Of a stretch of DNA of 64,000 nt, positions 14,119-27,067 are shown piece after piece (the first letter of the stretch is position 1; every line of letters begins with the position of its first letter). The position numbers and the translations under genes are program-made. The notes beneath the pieces are model-generated. The model saw nothing but the letters and a program-made list of their open reading frames with translations, did no database searches and was not told the DNA's origin. The DNA is taken from positions 202,417,322 through 202,481,321 of the forward strand of contig CM060680.1 in assembly GCA_030686995.1 (NCBI GenBank), in the 5' to 3' direction. This stretch comes from Artemisia argyi. Lineage: Eukaryota > Streptophyta > Magnoliopsida > Asterales > Asteraceae.

Positions 14119-14640
14119 ATTACCTACTCTATCGGGTCTTCAGAAAAACCTCGACATAGGAAAGTGAATCTGGTTGATTTTTATTGGCGTCAATGTCCGA
14201 TTGTATTCACATTAAATTATTTTGATGCACTTGACCCAGATGGAAATATCACAATCAAGTGGGATATCATTAGTTGGACCCCTGATGGCTACATCGTAAG
14301 TATCAAGTTTTAGAGTTCATAATCTTGAAGACGTGCATTTACAATCTTTAATGTAACCATATAGCTACTCATATACTTTTTTTGTTTTATGCAGGAAGTC
14401 AAAACAATGTCTAATTTTCACCAATACCCCCATATCTCAACTCCCAGATGGACCTTGAGATTGCTTGTGGGCTAAGAAAGAGGTGATATGGATTATGGAG
14501 CATGATGGTGACTCAAACAAGTGATCAAGACGACGGTTCTAGATATAAGAGTGCGATACCATATTGATGTAAGAAGACCCCAATGGTTGTTGATTTATTA
14601 CTAGGAACACCACGAGATCTAAGTTCATTGTCACACAAAC
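14119..14640 (+). pseudogene. Captured COBRA-like exons, decayed
   Basis: COBRA-family proteins are GPI-anchored wall proteins needed for oriented cellulose deposition. Exon 14119-14295, after an AG and before GTAAG, reads through DALDPDGNITIKWDI and SWTPDGYI, a COBRA signature. After a short intron the next exon (14394-about 14640) continues with MSNFHQYPHISTPRWTL, KKEVIW and, after a stop, CKKTPMVVDLL and GTP. Stops and frame shifts interrupt the second exon, and the N-terminal and C-terminal parts are absent. Exon-intron structure is retained, so the capture was of genomic DNA, not cDNA. It lies inside the 9538-17191 Helitron. Confidence 0.75.
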
Positions 14641-15914
14641 TGAAATTGGCCCAGTAAGTAGTTGATTAAGATGATAAATGAATGGGTGTTGATACTTACA
14701 CCAGAAAAAGTGATGCACACACCACAATTTATGCAATATCATGTTGTACCATATGCATTAATGATGTGATATTGTGGTGTGTGTGCATCATTTTTTGTGG
14801 TGTAAGTATCACCACCCTAAATGAATTAGTGATTACTCAATTAAATTTTGGCTTCTGTCACTATGTACGCAACGTGTGTTCTTACTGCACGAATCTGAGG
14901 TATATAATCTTTCTTTCTAAAATGTTAGTAACTAGGTATACCATGTTTCAAAGTATACAATGTGGAAGAAATTTGAAAATGTTAAAAAAATCAGGCAAGT
15001 TTGTTAGGTTTTGTTGAATTAGCTACTTATCATTTACTTGGTAGAATGCGTTGATTTGCAATCATTTTGTATTATCGTTGTATATCCACAATATATGTAT
15101 CTGTTGTACATGATTAGAGGTGACACTTCAAAAACATTTGGACTAAAGAAATGAATGCAGGATGTGGTTTATCTATAACGGGTCAAAATGGGTCTCATAA
15201 GAGGGGAAAATAGCTATATTAGAAACAGGCAAATGGTTCAAAAGTGTTTACAGTTACATAGGAGATATATTGATAGAGGCCAGAGTAATGAGATTAGAGC
15301 TTGGTAAATTGTTATTTTCTGAATTAATCAGGATACACGTTCTTTATATTGATTATGTTGTTATAAGTAAATTGCTTGAATGTCAACTCTTTGCAAAATG
15401 TACATGCTTGCATAGTTTCCGATAGGTAGGAAGATGTCTTGATGTTTGTAAGTAGTTCTTTTGTTGTTATATGATGAACGTGTACTTAATGTCCCTTTGT
15501 ATGTTTTTACTTTATTATAATTTCTAAGATACTTGCGGAAATGAAATATTCATATTTATGTTCTACAGAACATTTATTTGATTAATTGAGATCTTATATT
15601 CCATTGGCCCTGCATTCTTCAAGAAAATTAAAGCGTTTTGCTAATTTTAGTTTATAATGGTCCACTGTAAGAAAGTATATTTAGTAGGTCTTGTGCTACT
15701 AAAATTTACATTGACTTTATGTACGAACATAAAAACAAAGGTTCAAGGATATATTGACATTAATTTGTGATTTGTATTACAAGATGGTAGCAAGTTTTAT
15801 GTTATTTGAAGCAAAGACAGAATCCTGGTCCAGTAATGACTATAAAATTTATGTGGTTTCCCATTGTTCAATCGATTGGGAGTGCTACCATGAGGGATAA
15901 TGTAGCTCAGGTTC

Positions 15915-16076
15915 GAGAAAATTGATGATAAATTGGTTAAACCTAACTTAAGAAGTAAGAAAGATGATGGTGATTCAGATAACATCGGGTACAATTGTAA
16001 ACCTTTTGATTTTGCCTTGATTGAAGCTCCTCCGTTGCTAGATGCTAAAAGTTTAAGGAAGAGGAGTTGTTTAAAG
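15915..16076 (+). pseudogene. Unidentified captured exon-like fragment
   Basis: An open stretch of about 50 codons, with FALIEAPPLLDAKSLRKRS in it, ends at a plausible GT donor (GGTACTC at about 16076). The composition is protein-like (charged SKKDDGDSDN segment, then a hydrophobic core). It is not recognised. Its place inside the Helitron next to the COBRA fragment suggests a second captured host exon. Confidence 0.35.
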
Positions 16077-17191
16077 GTACTCAATTCTTCATTTATGCAT
16101 ATGCTGTTTTTTTATATATTAAATATCAATAATAGTACTATGTAGATAAGTTTTACCATTAATCAAGACACTTGAACACCTTTTTAAGAGGTTTAACCAC
16201 ACAAGTTTCGACAATTTTTTTATTTTTGAATTTTTTTTGGAACTGATTAACTCCATCGTGTAACAGTTGAGACACTGGGTGAGCCATTTTACACAATTTC
16301 CACACCACGTTATCAGTTAACATATAAAATGGTAATTTAGGTTGCAAGATTGAAGCTTCTTTAAGCATGTTAAAGAACTTTTGAGTGGAACAATGTTAAA
16401 ACTTAGCCAACATATTTTTATACATTTTCAAATAGCATTTGTGTAGTTTTTACTCAAAAACTTCAATTATAGGTTGACCAACAAAGAAACAACGTTGGAG
16501 GGGCCATTTGATTTGTCTAAAATGTCAAGTTATTTTGAGTTGTACATGGACTTACAGGCATTGTTTAATATGGAAGGAGCCTATAATAACCAAGATGGTG
16601 CATGACGACTTCTGTATACGGAAGAAGAAAATGATAATGATGGTTATTGGTGATGATTCATGGTAGTAAGCACTCGCACCATACATAACTTCATTAGTTT
16701 GGAACATTGTTGAATATTCAGTAATAAACAATTTTTCTAGATGTTAAATGCTGTTAATTTGCAAGAATCGCCACAAAAATACAGACACTGTTGAAGAAGT
16801 CGAAAATACGGCTAAGTCATCCTCGGTTGGTCAATCAGATTAGTTGTCATATGAATCAAACTGTTTTAAGGCTTTTTTTGTAGTAGTTATAATTACGTTT
16901 GTGTTGGGTAAATTAGTATGGAATATTTAAAGCAAGTTTTGAGCACTTGCAACACTTTAGGCGACCAAGACTACGTAAGCAAAGGTTTCTTTATCAAAGT
17001 TCAAAGTGATAGGAGCTAATGGTTAACATTTATTAATTCACTTATACACATATAACAATAATCTTCAACCTTTAATTTTTTTTAAAAATGTATGCTCCTT
17101 TAAGTTGAAATCTTGTCGATATGTACACCATAAATATTCAAAAATGAAAGTTATAAAACTAGCCCGTCCATCGGACGGGTCATGAAGCTAG

Positions 17192-17925
17192 TTGTGAATA
17201 TATAAGCACAGGCAATTTTGATTCCAAAAAACTATCTTCTTTGCTAGTCCTCATGAGTGGTCATATAGGAACCCCCAAGGTGGCAGGTATTCGAAATAAT
17301 TCGACTCTAATTGAGCTATTTTTATGAATTTCATGCAAACTTTAATGAATACAGATATCTTTTAACTTAGCTATAAAAAAAGTATTTATAAGGCATGCAC
17401 TAGTGTATAAGGTGCATCTCAAGCACTCGTTGATCCATTTTCTCGAGAGAGGGGAGGTGCCACCGATGAATCTTGGGGCTAATATGTTTTTCCATATTTT
17501 GTTAAGGCTGGTCGTCATTGTAATCCACAACCCAAACTGAATGACCAATAGCATTAAAAAATAAATAAATAAATAAAATAAAATAAAATAAAATAAAATA
17601 AAAAAAAGCACACACACACACACCATAGTTAATGAAGACGGGTCAAACCAACCGAGCTAATTTTTTACCTAATCAACCCATATGGAACTTCTATTCATCT
17701 ATATGAGATGTCTCCTATTACACTTAAGAATGAGAGTGATAACACTGAAATGATATTGCATACAATATAATGTTCATAAATCTCATTTGCTGAAAGGAAA
17801 TGTAAACAAGGTGTTACACATAAGAAACCTTTGATAGATGGAAATGATACAAAAGTACAAAACAGTATAAAATTAAACAGCATTATGCAATATCCTTGGG
17901 AATGACCCTCACGGTTAATAGTGAT
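17192..17925. other. 3' flank of the left ANK/PGG gene with AT microsatellite
   Basis: Non-coding sequence shared with 44190-44785. An AATAA-type microsatellite followed by a CA run occupies about 17558-17622 and is absent from the right copy. Confidence 0.6.
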
Positions 17926-20138
17926 TCAGTAGAAGTAGTCAAACAGTTCTCTACCAAAAATACCACCACCATATGTAGCACTTATCAGTTCAACTATAAG
18001 AGGACATTGCAAGGTCACAAAAGACGTAATTGGAAGGCATGTCAATGCACCTATCGGAATAAGCATCGACGAGTTACCTTGTCCAAACACAAGGAACAAT
18101 GTTGCTCCAAAAGCTATGATCATTGTTGTTGTTGATAGGAACAACATCGTGAGGCCGATAATCAGCTTTGTAGGTAACTTATAAAGAAAGTCTTGCTCTG
18201 CAAAACGTGCGGTAAGGATCGATAAAAACATCAACAAGGATGTAACAGCTGTGAATAATGATATTGCATTTGATATAACAAATACTGTGAATGCAATGTC
18301 GTTAGTGAAAATCGGTATCCCAGATTCCTGATTATTGCCACCGGGCACTATTATAGCTGCTGCAAATACAATGGTGATAATGAGTGCAGCTGTTATTGTG
18401 TATGACTCGGCAGTTTTCTTTATCCAGTTCTCTCCCTCGATCACCAGGTCTTTGTGCTCTCTTGTGAAAACCATTTCAGGCGTTTCATCATCCGAGTTCT
18501 TTTGTAACCGGTTTAAGGGACATACAAATCGTTCAACTTCCTAATAAATATTACGACATATTAACCTTGGAAGATATATAATAATACGTCTTAACAACTT
18601 TATGTATACTGAATAAAATTCAAACTTCGATCGAGTCATTGGTTAAAGTACATTACCTTGAACCATTGTAGTTCGCGTTGAACTTGCAGAGCTGCCCCCG
18701 ATATTAGATTCAATTTGTTAATGGATGCCAATCTTGCAGCCAAATGCAAGAGGTTATTCCCAAAAGCATCTTTCATTGTTTTATAAATATTCTTGTGTTC
18801 GCTCATTTCGTATAGTAGGTTGTAAATCCTCTCTGAACGACTGATCACAGAATATTGAATAAAATTATGACCATCTTCATTGGTACTCAAAATTGCATCT
18901 GGAAACGACCTCATAATACGTCTAATAAAAGTGGATGCATTTCTTCTAGTGGCTTCAAAAGTCGAAGTGGTGTAATACTGATGATAGGTGCTCGCGTTAT
19001 CTTTAGTAAGTATCTTGTTACATACATCTGATAAAAGATTTGTTGCATCTTCATGAATCTGAATCGTATCTTTAAAGAAAGGTCGTACTGCAACATAAAG
19101 ACAAATCAAAATCTCAAAAAAATAAGTAACTTTCTTTCTCTTACATTTTTTGTCATATAAGTATTGTAACTTTTGATTGGTCTTACCAAGTAGCTTAAGG
19201 AATCCGTAGAACATAAATGCATACACCCAAAAGACTGCAAGATGAGTTGATTGTTAGAATTATGGAGGTACAACGTTACGGTTCAACCAGTGAACTACAA
19301 AAACATTAATTAGTGTCTCACATGAAGTATTTACTTTCAACTTTACAAGAAAGGTTGAATTATAATAAGAATGTTTTCCGTGAGAATCATGTACGAATGG
19401 TCTAAAAGTTCATTTTCACACTATCTTCTTTGTAGGTGTCCGATTTAAATAACTTGTTAAGAATGTCTGGTAAAATAATCATATAATATAACATGATAAT
19501 TAAAAAAATTAAAAATCTATGCAACTATTTATTGATAAATTGTGATTAATTGGAAGAATTGTCTTTATACAATTAAGTTATAAATTGTTATAATTCATTT
19601 GTACCGTAATTATTGTACTTGTACAATCGTTAAATGTATGTGATAATCTAAATATACAAAAAGATAATCACGTAAAAAAATATGTGATTACTTGGTTATA
19701 TTATATGATTATATCATAAGATTTATTTAGTTGTCAATAAGCTTTCACGAAAAAGTCTTAGGAAGTTATTTAAAAAGTTATATAAATAAGACACATGAAA
19801 AAAATTGAAAAAAAAATATTAATAGTTTTACCTTCTCGCAAGAATAGACATTCTTATATAAATTTATCATCGTGAGAAGGAAGAAAAATTAGCTCAAAAT
19901 TTCCAAATGAATCCACAATAATTTGGAGGTTTGGGATTAAAAATGCTTGAATTTCTTTCTAGCTAAAAGTTTATTAAAACAAAATGTAACTAAATTGTCA
20001 CAAATTATGATTTTATGTAGCCACTAATTACTTAGCCTTTATATAACTCAAATTTTCAATTTCGAGTTTTGTATGTATATTGTGACAATTTAACCATTTT
20101 GTTTATCAATAAGGGAGGGGTAAATTTTAAAATTTTAA

Positions 20139-20173
<35 letters not shown>

Positions 20174-22621
20174 TTCATACAAAGTTCAAATTTAAAAGTG
20201 TGAGTTATATAAAAGTCAAAAAATTATTAGACTACATAAAACCATAAAATGTGACGAGTTTGTTGCATTTTTTATTACCATTATTGCTTATTTAAAGACA
20301 GTACAGAAAACTAAATGATCAATTTAGTTTCCCGGCCTCTCTCTCTCGCATACAAATTTAAAGATTTTCATGAAACTTTTTCTTTTCAAATATTCTTTTA
20401 ACTTCAAACTATTAAAAAGGGTTTATGTTCGTGATGATACAAAGAATTCGTAATAAGAATTTTTTTTCAAAAATAGGAGTTTAATAGGAGTAGTATTTTG
20501 GGAAATGAAAAATCGCCTTCTTTTGTCTAGGGAATTTTAAATAAGAAGTTGAAAAAGTTGTCAAATTCTTTTCTTTTAATCTTTTATCATGTTGTTGTTA
20601 ATGTTTATCATCTCATGACGTACCTAATAAAAGTATCAGAAAAAGAATAATTAATATCTTTAAAGGTTGGCGACCACGTGACGAATACATATAGTTCCCA
20701 AGTCTGTCTATAGTAGGCCTGTAGGAGGCACCCATCCTATCAAACTCTTCCTCCCAACCTGAAACATGGATAAAAAATTGGTGTACATGAACTAATATTT
20801 AATTAATAGAAATATTAAAGAAACAAATTCATTACCTCTTTTCCAAAAATTGAGTTCACGTGGAAAGTTTTGAGCTAAAGCCGTCAACACAGCATCACTA
20901 TCGGAAAGTATGGCATCCGGGTAATCATTGATTATCTTTTTTGCTAAGCCTACATTTTTCAGAAAATTAGTGGTATATAAAATGACAAGCTCATCACAAC
21001 TTTTTTGAAGACATGCAATAGACGACACTTACGAAAATCTTGACAAGAAATAGCAAGAACGACAAGATCCTCGCCACTTTTGCCCGTAAAAAGAGCATCG
21101 TACTCTTTTTTTAGTTGTTCAAGCAGACACTTAGATGTCTTGATATCCTCACCACTTTTGCCCGTATAAAGATCATCGTACTCTGTTTGTTGTTCAAACG
21201 TCTTACATGTCATGATATCCTCGCCACTTAAAAGAGCATCGTACTCTTTTTCTTTTTCTTCAAGCAGATACCTATATACTTTCATGTGCTTAAACAAATA
21301 GTGAGATGTCTTGGTATGCATATTGGAAATAGATAAGGCAAGTGGAGTATGACCCTCGTTGTCGGTGGCTAATAACAATTCTGGGTTTCTTTCCACCAAG
21401 ATGTTGACAGCTTTAATGTTGCCACCAATAGCAGCAACATGAAGAAGACTGCTTCCATCTGAATTTACCATCTCTATCAGTGTGTTCTCTGTCGGTGTCA
21501 TTTCCAACAATTTCTTTAATAATTCATGATTCTTGGTAGAAGAACCCACTGCTACATGGAGTATTGTGTTTCCATTATTCGTGAATTTGTCCCAGGGATT
21601 AAGACCAACTTCTTTTAATTGATATATTACCGTATCTATGCCTCCTTATATAATACCATTATAAAGCCATCTCTTATACCTTTCTTTCTCGGTCTTTTCT
21701 TCTGCTGGCTCGTCTTTTGATTTTGCATCTTCAGATACTGCTATCACTTCTATTTCTGGTTCTGCTTGTCTTGGCGTTACTTTTGTTTCTATATGATCAA
21801 AATTTTCAATTTGGTTACCAAGGTTAAGAAAAACTAGAACATAGAAGATATGCGTTCTAATTTAAATCACCCGGATTTTAAACAACAAACTAAAGCAAAG
21901 ATGTACATATATACAGCTTCAGATTTAACGCTCAAGTGGTAATTAGCATCTCAAGAGTATGTACTTTAATTTACACTAAGTTGGTTCCCCTAAAATATAA
22001 CTCATCACTTAAACTATATTGGAATCATTAAAAAACTAAAAAGCCCACCTAATTAAAATTGATATATTAATTAAACTAACATCAAGAAGTTACTTTAAGG
22101 TAAGGGTTGTAAAAATGCAAATACGAGATATACAGCCAAGCGGTGTAAAACCAAAAAAATAATACTTCGATTAGCAAAGGAAATATTGTACCTGCTGCTT
22201 GTTCACGAACTGAAGGACCATAACTACGTCGCAGTTCATCCCATAAATCTTTTGCAGTGAAATCTGGGTTCTTTTGCTTGTGTGTGAGATGATTGACAAC
22301 CTTGTTGAATGCTTCTTCAGAAAGTGAACCAAGAATCCAACCTTTGACAAGCGAATCTGATATAATCCATGCCTCCAGGTCTCCCACTTTCTCCTTCCCA
22401 TTCCCAGCAGCCGCAGGACGTGGGAACTGACCGTCGATGAAACCATACATTTGATGACTCTTTAAGAGGAATAACATCTGTGTTTTCCACATATTATACT
22501 TATTCTTACCGCTCAGCTTCACCGTAACAAAATTTGGGGCAATAGCATGTGAAGGGTATGGGTATACTTCACCAACATTCACTATGAAGCTTGGATTCGA
22601 AGTTGAAGCTGCATTCACCAT
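17926..22621 (-). pseudogene. Gag-like/ankyrin/PGG protein gene, left copy, one nonsense codon
   Basis: Family members with ankyrin repeats and a PGG membrane domain (ACD6-like) act in plant defence and cell death at membranes. Inferred minus-strand exons are 22621-22192, 21788-21033, 20949-20836, 20758-20624, 19234-18657 and 18540-17926, all with GT-AG borders, and their lengths sum to 876 codons in one frame. Exon 1 is gag-like (LSGKNKYNMWKTQM, DSLVKGWILGSLSEE). Exon 2 has ankyrin repeats and an expanded EYDAL/TGKSGED repeat. The last exon holds PGG and four membrane segments. A TAA at 21646-21648 falls where the paralogue has GAA (Glu), so the full protein is not made unless translation restarts. 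Everything else is intact, which suggests recent inactivation or a sequence error. Confidence 0.8.
20137..20170. repeat. AAT microsatellite in intron 4, left copy
   Basis: About eleven AAT units. The equivalent array at 46991-47047 has about nineteen, so length differs between the paralogues. Confidence 0.85.
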
Positions 22622-23011
22622 CTTGATCTTAATTAAAATTTGTATTTTTTTTTTTTTTTTTTTATTTGCCTCCTTTAATTTGTGTGAATCGTCCTTCCAT
22701 CTTCTTGCATATTTAAACTAAAAGATGAAGTTGACTTTTTATGCTGACAAAAGCCACGTTAGGGTTGCTTGCATCATGTAGCTTGTGAATCGTCCTTTAA
22801 TTTGTGTCAAAACGGGTCCTCTTTTGTTCGTTTTCGGATGGGTTTTATTGGTTAGCCAAACCAGCGGCGACATCGGTTCTCGGTTGAACCCATTGGTCCC
22901 GTCCAATTTTCAAAACTATATGTACCATCAACTTGTTAGGTTGTATGAAGCTTTGTGTATTTTATTAATTTGTATAATGTGTATAATAACACGTACTTTT
23001 CATTTTAAGGT

Positions 23012-23268
23012 CAGTGTTGTAAAAATCGGCCATGGCGACCGATATGGCGGCGCCATGGCGGTTGGCGGTGGTCCACCGCCACGATATTTCCCATGTTGGT
23101 CTAACTTATTGGTTTTGGTCAATGGCGGTAAAAAAAATGGGTCAAAATCGGAGCATGGCGGTCAAAATCGGCCATGGCGGCGGGTCGGTCAACGCCGGTC
23201 AACTTCAGATCTAGGGTTTTTTTTTTGTCAAATTCACGCCGGTCAATGCCGGTAAACTTCAGATCTAG

Positions 23269-23314
<46 letters not shown>

Positions 23315-23604
23315 TATTCATGCAGGTCAACTTCAATTTTCTTGATTTTGTTTTAATTTGAGGAATAAATCATGAAGTTTTTCTAGGTTATGTTAGAGAA
23401 ATAACAAATTTATAATTATATAACAAAAGATATATAATTAAAAATAATACAAACATTAATATTGCTAATATTTATTTATTTTTAAATAAATTCCTTTATA
23501 ATTTATAGTCTCCGTCATGGCGCCGCCATATCGCCGCCAAGACCGATATGGCGTTTGAAGGGGGTCGACCGCCACGGTACCGTCGAGCGATATTTACAAC
23601 CATG
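23012..23604. mobile_element. hAT-type MITE, 593 bp
   Basis: The terminal inverted repeats CAGTGTTGTAAAAATCG and (reverse complement of the right end) CATGGTTGTAAATATCG are flanked by TTTAAGGT (23004-23011) and TTTATGGT (23605-23612), an 8-bp target duplication with one change, as expected for hAT. The interior has GGCGGC-rich repeats near both ends and a poly(T) tract at about 23270-23310. No transposase. It lies outside the duplicated gene segment. Confidence 0.8.
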
Positions 23605-23913
23605 TTTATGGTGTTTAAAAATAACATTAATTAATGTGTTTAATTATTTCATATGGATTATATTGTAACTTATTTAAATTGTACATTACGAAAATTTAAT
23701 TGTATTTTTTAGTAAGTGGTGTTTTAATTGGTTTTATTTAATTTGGTAGATATGTTTTTAATTGGTTGTACAATGTGAATAAATTATTTTACTTTTAAGT
23801 AATGAGGTGTTTTAATAAGAGTATTAATTACATTATTTTTTTTCTCTCATATGACCAAGTGTTGAAAACTCAACTTTTCACTTTGACTGTTTTTCTTTTA
23901 TAAGCAGTATAGA

Positions 23914-25233
23914 TACTAGCGACTAGCAAATGGCCCATTGATTTTGTATTCATAAATATCCACAACTATAATCATCCAAATTTTGTCAACCAAACAAAAT
24001 TATCCAGAACAATAATCATTCAAAATTTTCCAACCAGACATAAATATCCACAACTATAATCATCCAAATTTTGCCAACCAGACATAGGTTTGTTGTTTTC
24101 CTTAAAGCCGTTTCGATGATTCCAAACAAGGTTTTGTAAATAGGTTAGTTGTTTGTTCTCATGTCAATTTTCAATAATTCGAAATTTTTTGTTTTTGCTT
24201 TGTAAACTTGAAGGAAGCAACTGTGTATTTGCTGAGAAGATGCACAACTCTGATTTAGTTACTATAATTTAAAATGCTTGTATTTTTAGAATTTTGTGAC
24301 GACTTTTCATAAATCTATTACAATTGGTTTAAGGTCATCGAAATGTAATATGTTCTTCTATATTAAACTTGGGTAGAATGTACTCTTGATTAATCTCAAA
24401 GGTTTAGCTTACTGGTGTGAGATTAAAGAAACTTGCTTCAAAAATGTTACGTTCTTCAAAGCGGATGAACACTTTTTGGGTGAGCCGTTAATTTAGTCTA
24501 AGCTTTTCATATACGTAGGTCGGCGTTGTTAGTTATAAATATTTTACGAGAGGTGATTTGCACACTCCAAATTTTAATTGGCACACTTCATTTCATGTTG
24601 TAAGTAGTTGTACATATATCACATGATATGATGTTTACTTTACTTTTGTATTGAAGTGTGTATCAAAAAATGAAGTGTTCAAATCACCAAGACACCAACT
24701 ATACTTTACAAGAGATATTAACTTTTGGATTGACAACATTTTGCGAGTTAATTTACGAAATTAAGTTACTGATTATTAACATTTTGCTAGTTGCTACTCT
24801 TAAGTCTTAACATACAATCAAGAAACCTTAAATTTGCTTAATATGACTGCTTATTAAGAGAAAACCGCCAAGCATGCACTAAGCACTATGAGCTAGATCA
24901 CACCCACATTGTTTGATTTACCGTATAACTTTATGTACATGTTAGTGCTATTTAAAATAAAAAGTGTATCGACGTATCATTTAGCATAGGATTAGTAGGA
25001 TATATCATTTTCTATCAATTATCTTTCTTTATTTAATTTACTTCTCAACTAGCTGGGTTGGAGATATAAATACAAATTTGGGATGTGAGTAAAGGTGTAC
25101 GGAAATTGATAAATTGTTACATGCGGACATCGATAAGGTTTTCCAATTATGCTCACTCAACTGGTCCATAAAACACGATTTCGTCTTAACTTTTCAAACT
25201 TTGGTCATCGGCCCAAGAAACAAATCAAATGAA
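23914..25233. repeat. Direct repeat, copy 1 (1.3 kb)
   Basis: It begins TACTAGCGACTAGCAAA and is closely matched by 25394-26468. Shared text includes the triplicated phrase around CATCCAAATTTTGCCAACCA and the end near CATCGGCCCAA. Copy 1 contains about 250 bp missing from copy 2. No coding capacity is seen. The CTAG at the start may be a Helitron-like end on the minus strand, but no hairpin was found. Confidence 0.8.
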
Positions 25234-25393
25234 AAGCCAAAAAGTAAACATGGACTCACAAAAAAGTATATAGGGACCAATGAATTTTGTGTGTTCCTGA
25301 ACACTTTTTTGTAAATCCCTATGTATTTTTTGTACATTTTTATGTGCTTAACTTGTGCCCCTAAGACACAAGTTAGAGAAACACATTTAACAA

Positions 25394-26468
25394 TATACTA
25401 GCGACTAGCAAATTGCCCATTGTTTTTGTATTCATAAATATCCACAACTATAATCATCCAAATTTTGTCAGCCAGACAAAATTATCCACAACAATAATCA
25501 TTCAAATTTTGCCAACCAGACATAAATATCCACAACTATAATCATCCAAATTTTGCCAACCAGACATAGGGTTGCTATTTTCCTTCTTTGAAGAATAATG
25601 AAAGCCGTTTCGATGATTCCAAATGAGGTTTTGTAAATAAGTTAGTTGTTTGTTCTCATGTCAATTTTCAATAATTCGAAATTTTTTGTTTTTGCTTTGT
25701 AAACTTGGAGGAAGCAACTGTGTATTTGCTGAGAAGATGCACAACTCTGATTTAGTTACAGTAATCTAAAATGCTTGTATTTTTAGAAGTTTGTGACGAC
25801 TTTTCATAAATCTATTACACTTGGTTTAACATCATCGAAATCTAGCTAATATGTTCTTCTGTATTAATCTTGGGTAGAATGTACTCTTGATTAATCTCAA
25901 AGGTTTAGCTTACTGGTGTGAGATTAAAGAAACTTGCATGAAAACTGTTACGTTCTTCAAAGTGGATGGACACTTTTTGAGTGAGCCGTTGATTTTGTCT
26001 AAGTTTTTCATATGCATAGGTCGGCGTAGTTAGTTATCAATATTTTACGGGGGGTGATTAGCACACTCCAAATTTTAATCGGCACACTTCATTTCATGTT
26101 ATAAATAGTTGTATATATATCACAGGAAGTTTACTGTACTTGTGAATTGAAATGTCAAGTGTGCCTATCAAAAATTGAAGTGTGGAAATCACCAACTGTA
26201 CTATACAAGAGATGTTAACTTTTGGATTGACCGCAACATTTTGCAAGTTTATTTATGAAATTAAGTTACTGATGATTAAAATTTTGCCGGTTGCTACTCT
26301 TAATTTTATATACATGTTAGTGCTATTAAAAAAAAGTGTATCGTCATATGAGAACATCGATAAGGTTTTCCAATAATGCTCACTCAACTGGCCCATAAAG
26401 CACGATTTCGTCATAACTTTTCAGTTTTAACAGTTTGGGCATCGGCCCAACAAACAAATCAAATGAAA
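25394..26468. repeat. Direct repeat, copy 2 (1.07 kb)
   Basis: Second copy of the unit at 23914-25233, separated by a 160-bp spacer, with internal deletions. Non-coding. Confidence 0.8.
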
Positions 26469-27034
26469 ACTTGCATTGGTCTATTTGATGTAGTGACTAG
26501 TGAGTAGTGACCCAGTCACCATGTAAAGATTGAACATCTTGTATTAATTTTTTTTTAAATTTTTATTAATTAATTAATTTATTATTATTGTTGTTGTTTT
26601 CTCTGACAAATCAAACTCAAATACACATTTATCTCTATTTTCTTCAAACAATAGAATACCCAAATCCAAACATCTCATCATCCAATCTTCATATTCTTTA
26701 ACTTTAATTTTCTGTCAAGTATCAAGCACTTCATTTTTTTCAACCCTATTAAGTCAATCATCTCAAAACATTCACATGGGCATTAACGAATATCAATTCA
26801 TGATTTTTTTCAACCACAACCGCAGAACAAATATCAAAAAACCAAATTTAGAAAAACAAGGTGTACTGATATTTGTTAATACCTATGTGAGTGTTGTGAG
26901 ATGATTGAATTAATAAGGTTGAAAATACTACAAACTAAATGGATGATTTTTGCACTTTACTCTAAACGAGCCGATTTGCCCGCGCGTTGCTCGGGGGCGT
27001 TTTTTTGTATGCATAATGTGTGGTTAATTATAGT

Positions 27035-27067
<33 letters not shown>

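Larger units (their letters stand above)
9538..17191 (+). mobile_element. Helitron, 7.65 kb, with captured gene fragments
   Basis: The 5' end reads TCTCACTATCC. The 3' end carries a perfect 7-bp stem, CCCGTCC-ATC-GGACGGG (17163-17179), then CTAG at 17188-17191. The host bases are A (9537) and T (17192), as expected for A|T insertion without duplication. The right copy of the segmental duplication continues across the site near 44190, reading ...CAATA|TTGTGAATAT. Inside are COBRA-like exons (14119-14640), an unidentified exon-like stretch (about 15915-16076) and a nested MULE (10320-11423). No RepHel gene is recognised, so it is non-autonomous. The 5' boundary is less sure than the 3' one. Confidence 0.7.
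665..22785. repeat. Segmental duplication, left copy
   Basis: This block is collinear with 42861-49790. Shared landmarks are the flanks of the LTR insertion, the stretch 7981-9537, the 17.2-17.3 kb stretch, all six exons and introns of the ANK/PGG gene, and about 110 bp upstream of its start. Similarity stops about 165 bp upstream of the ATG. The left copy is about 15 kb longer because of transposon insertions (LTR element, two Helitrons, SINE). Boundaries are judged by eye. Confidence 0.85.

Noticed and set aside
17896..18544. Plus-strand open frames opposite the PGG exon
   Set aside because: Antisense shadows of the minus-strand exon; the same shadows occur at 44976-45404.
22785..23356. 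Plus-strand open frames of 60-156 codons
   Set aside because: Low-complexity translation of the GGCGG-rich hAT MITE.
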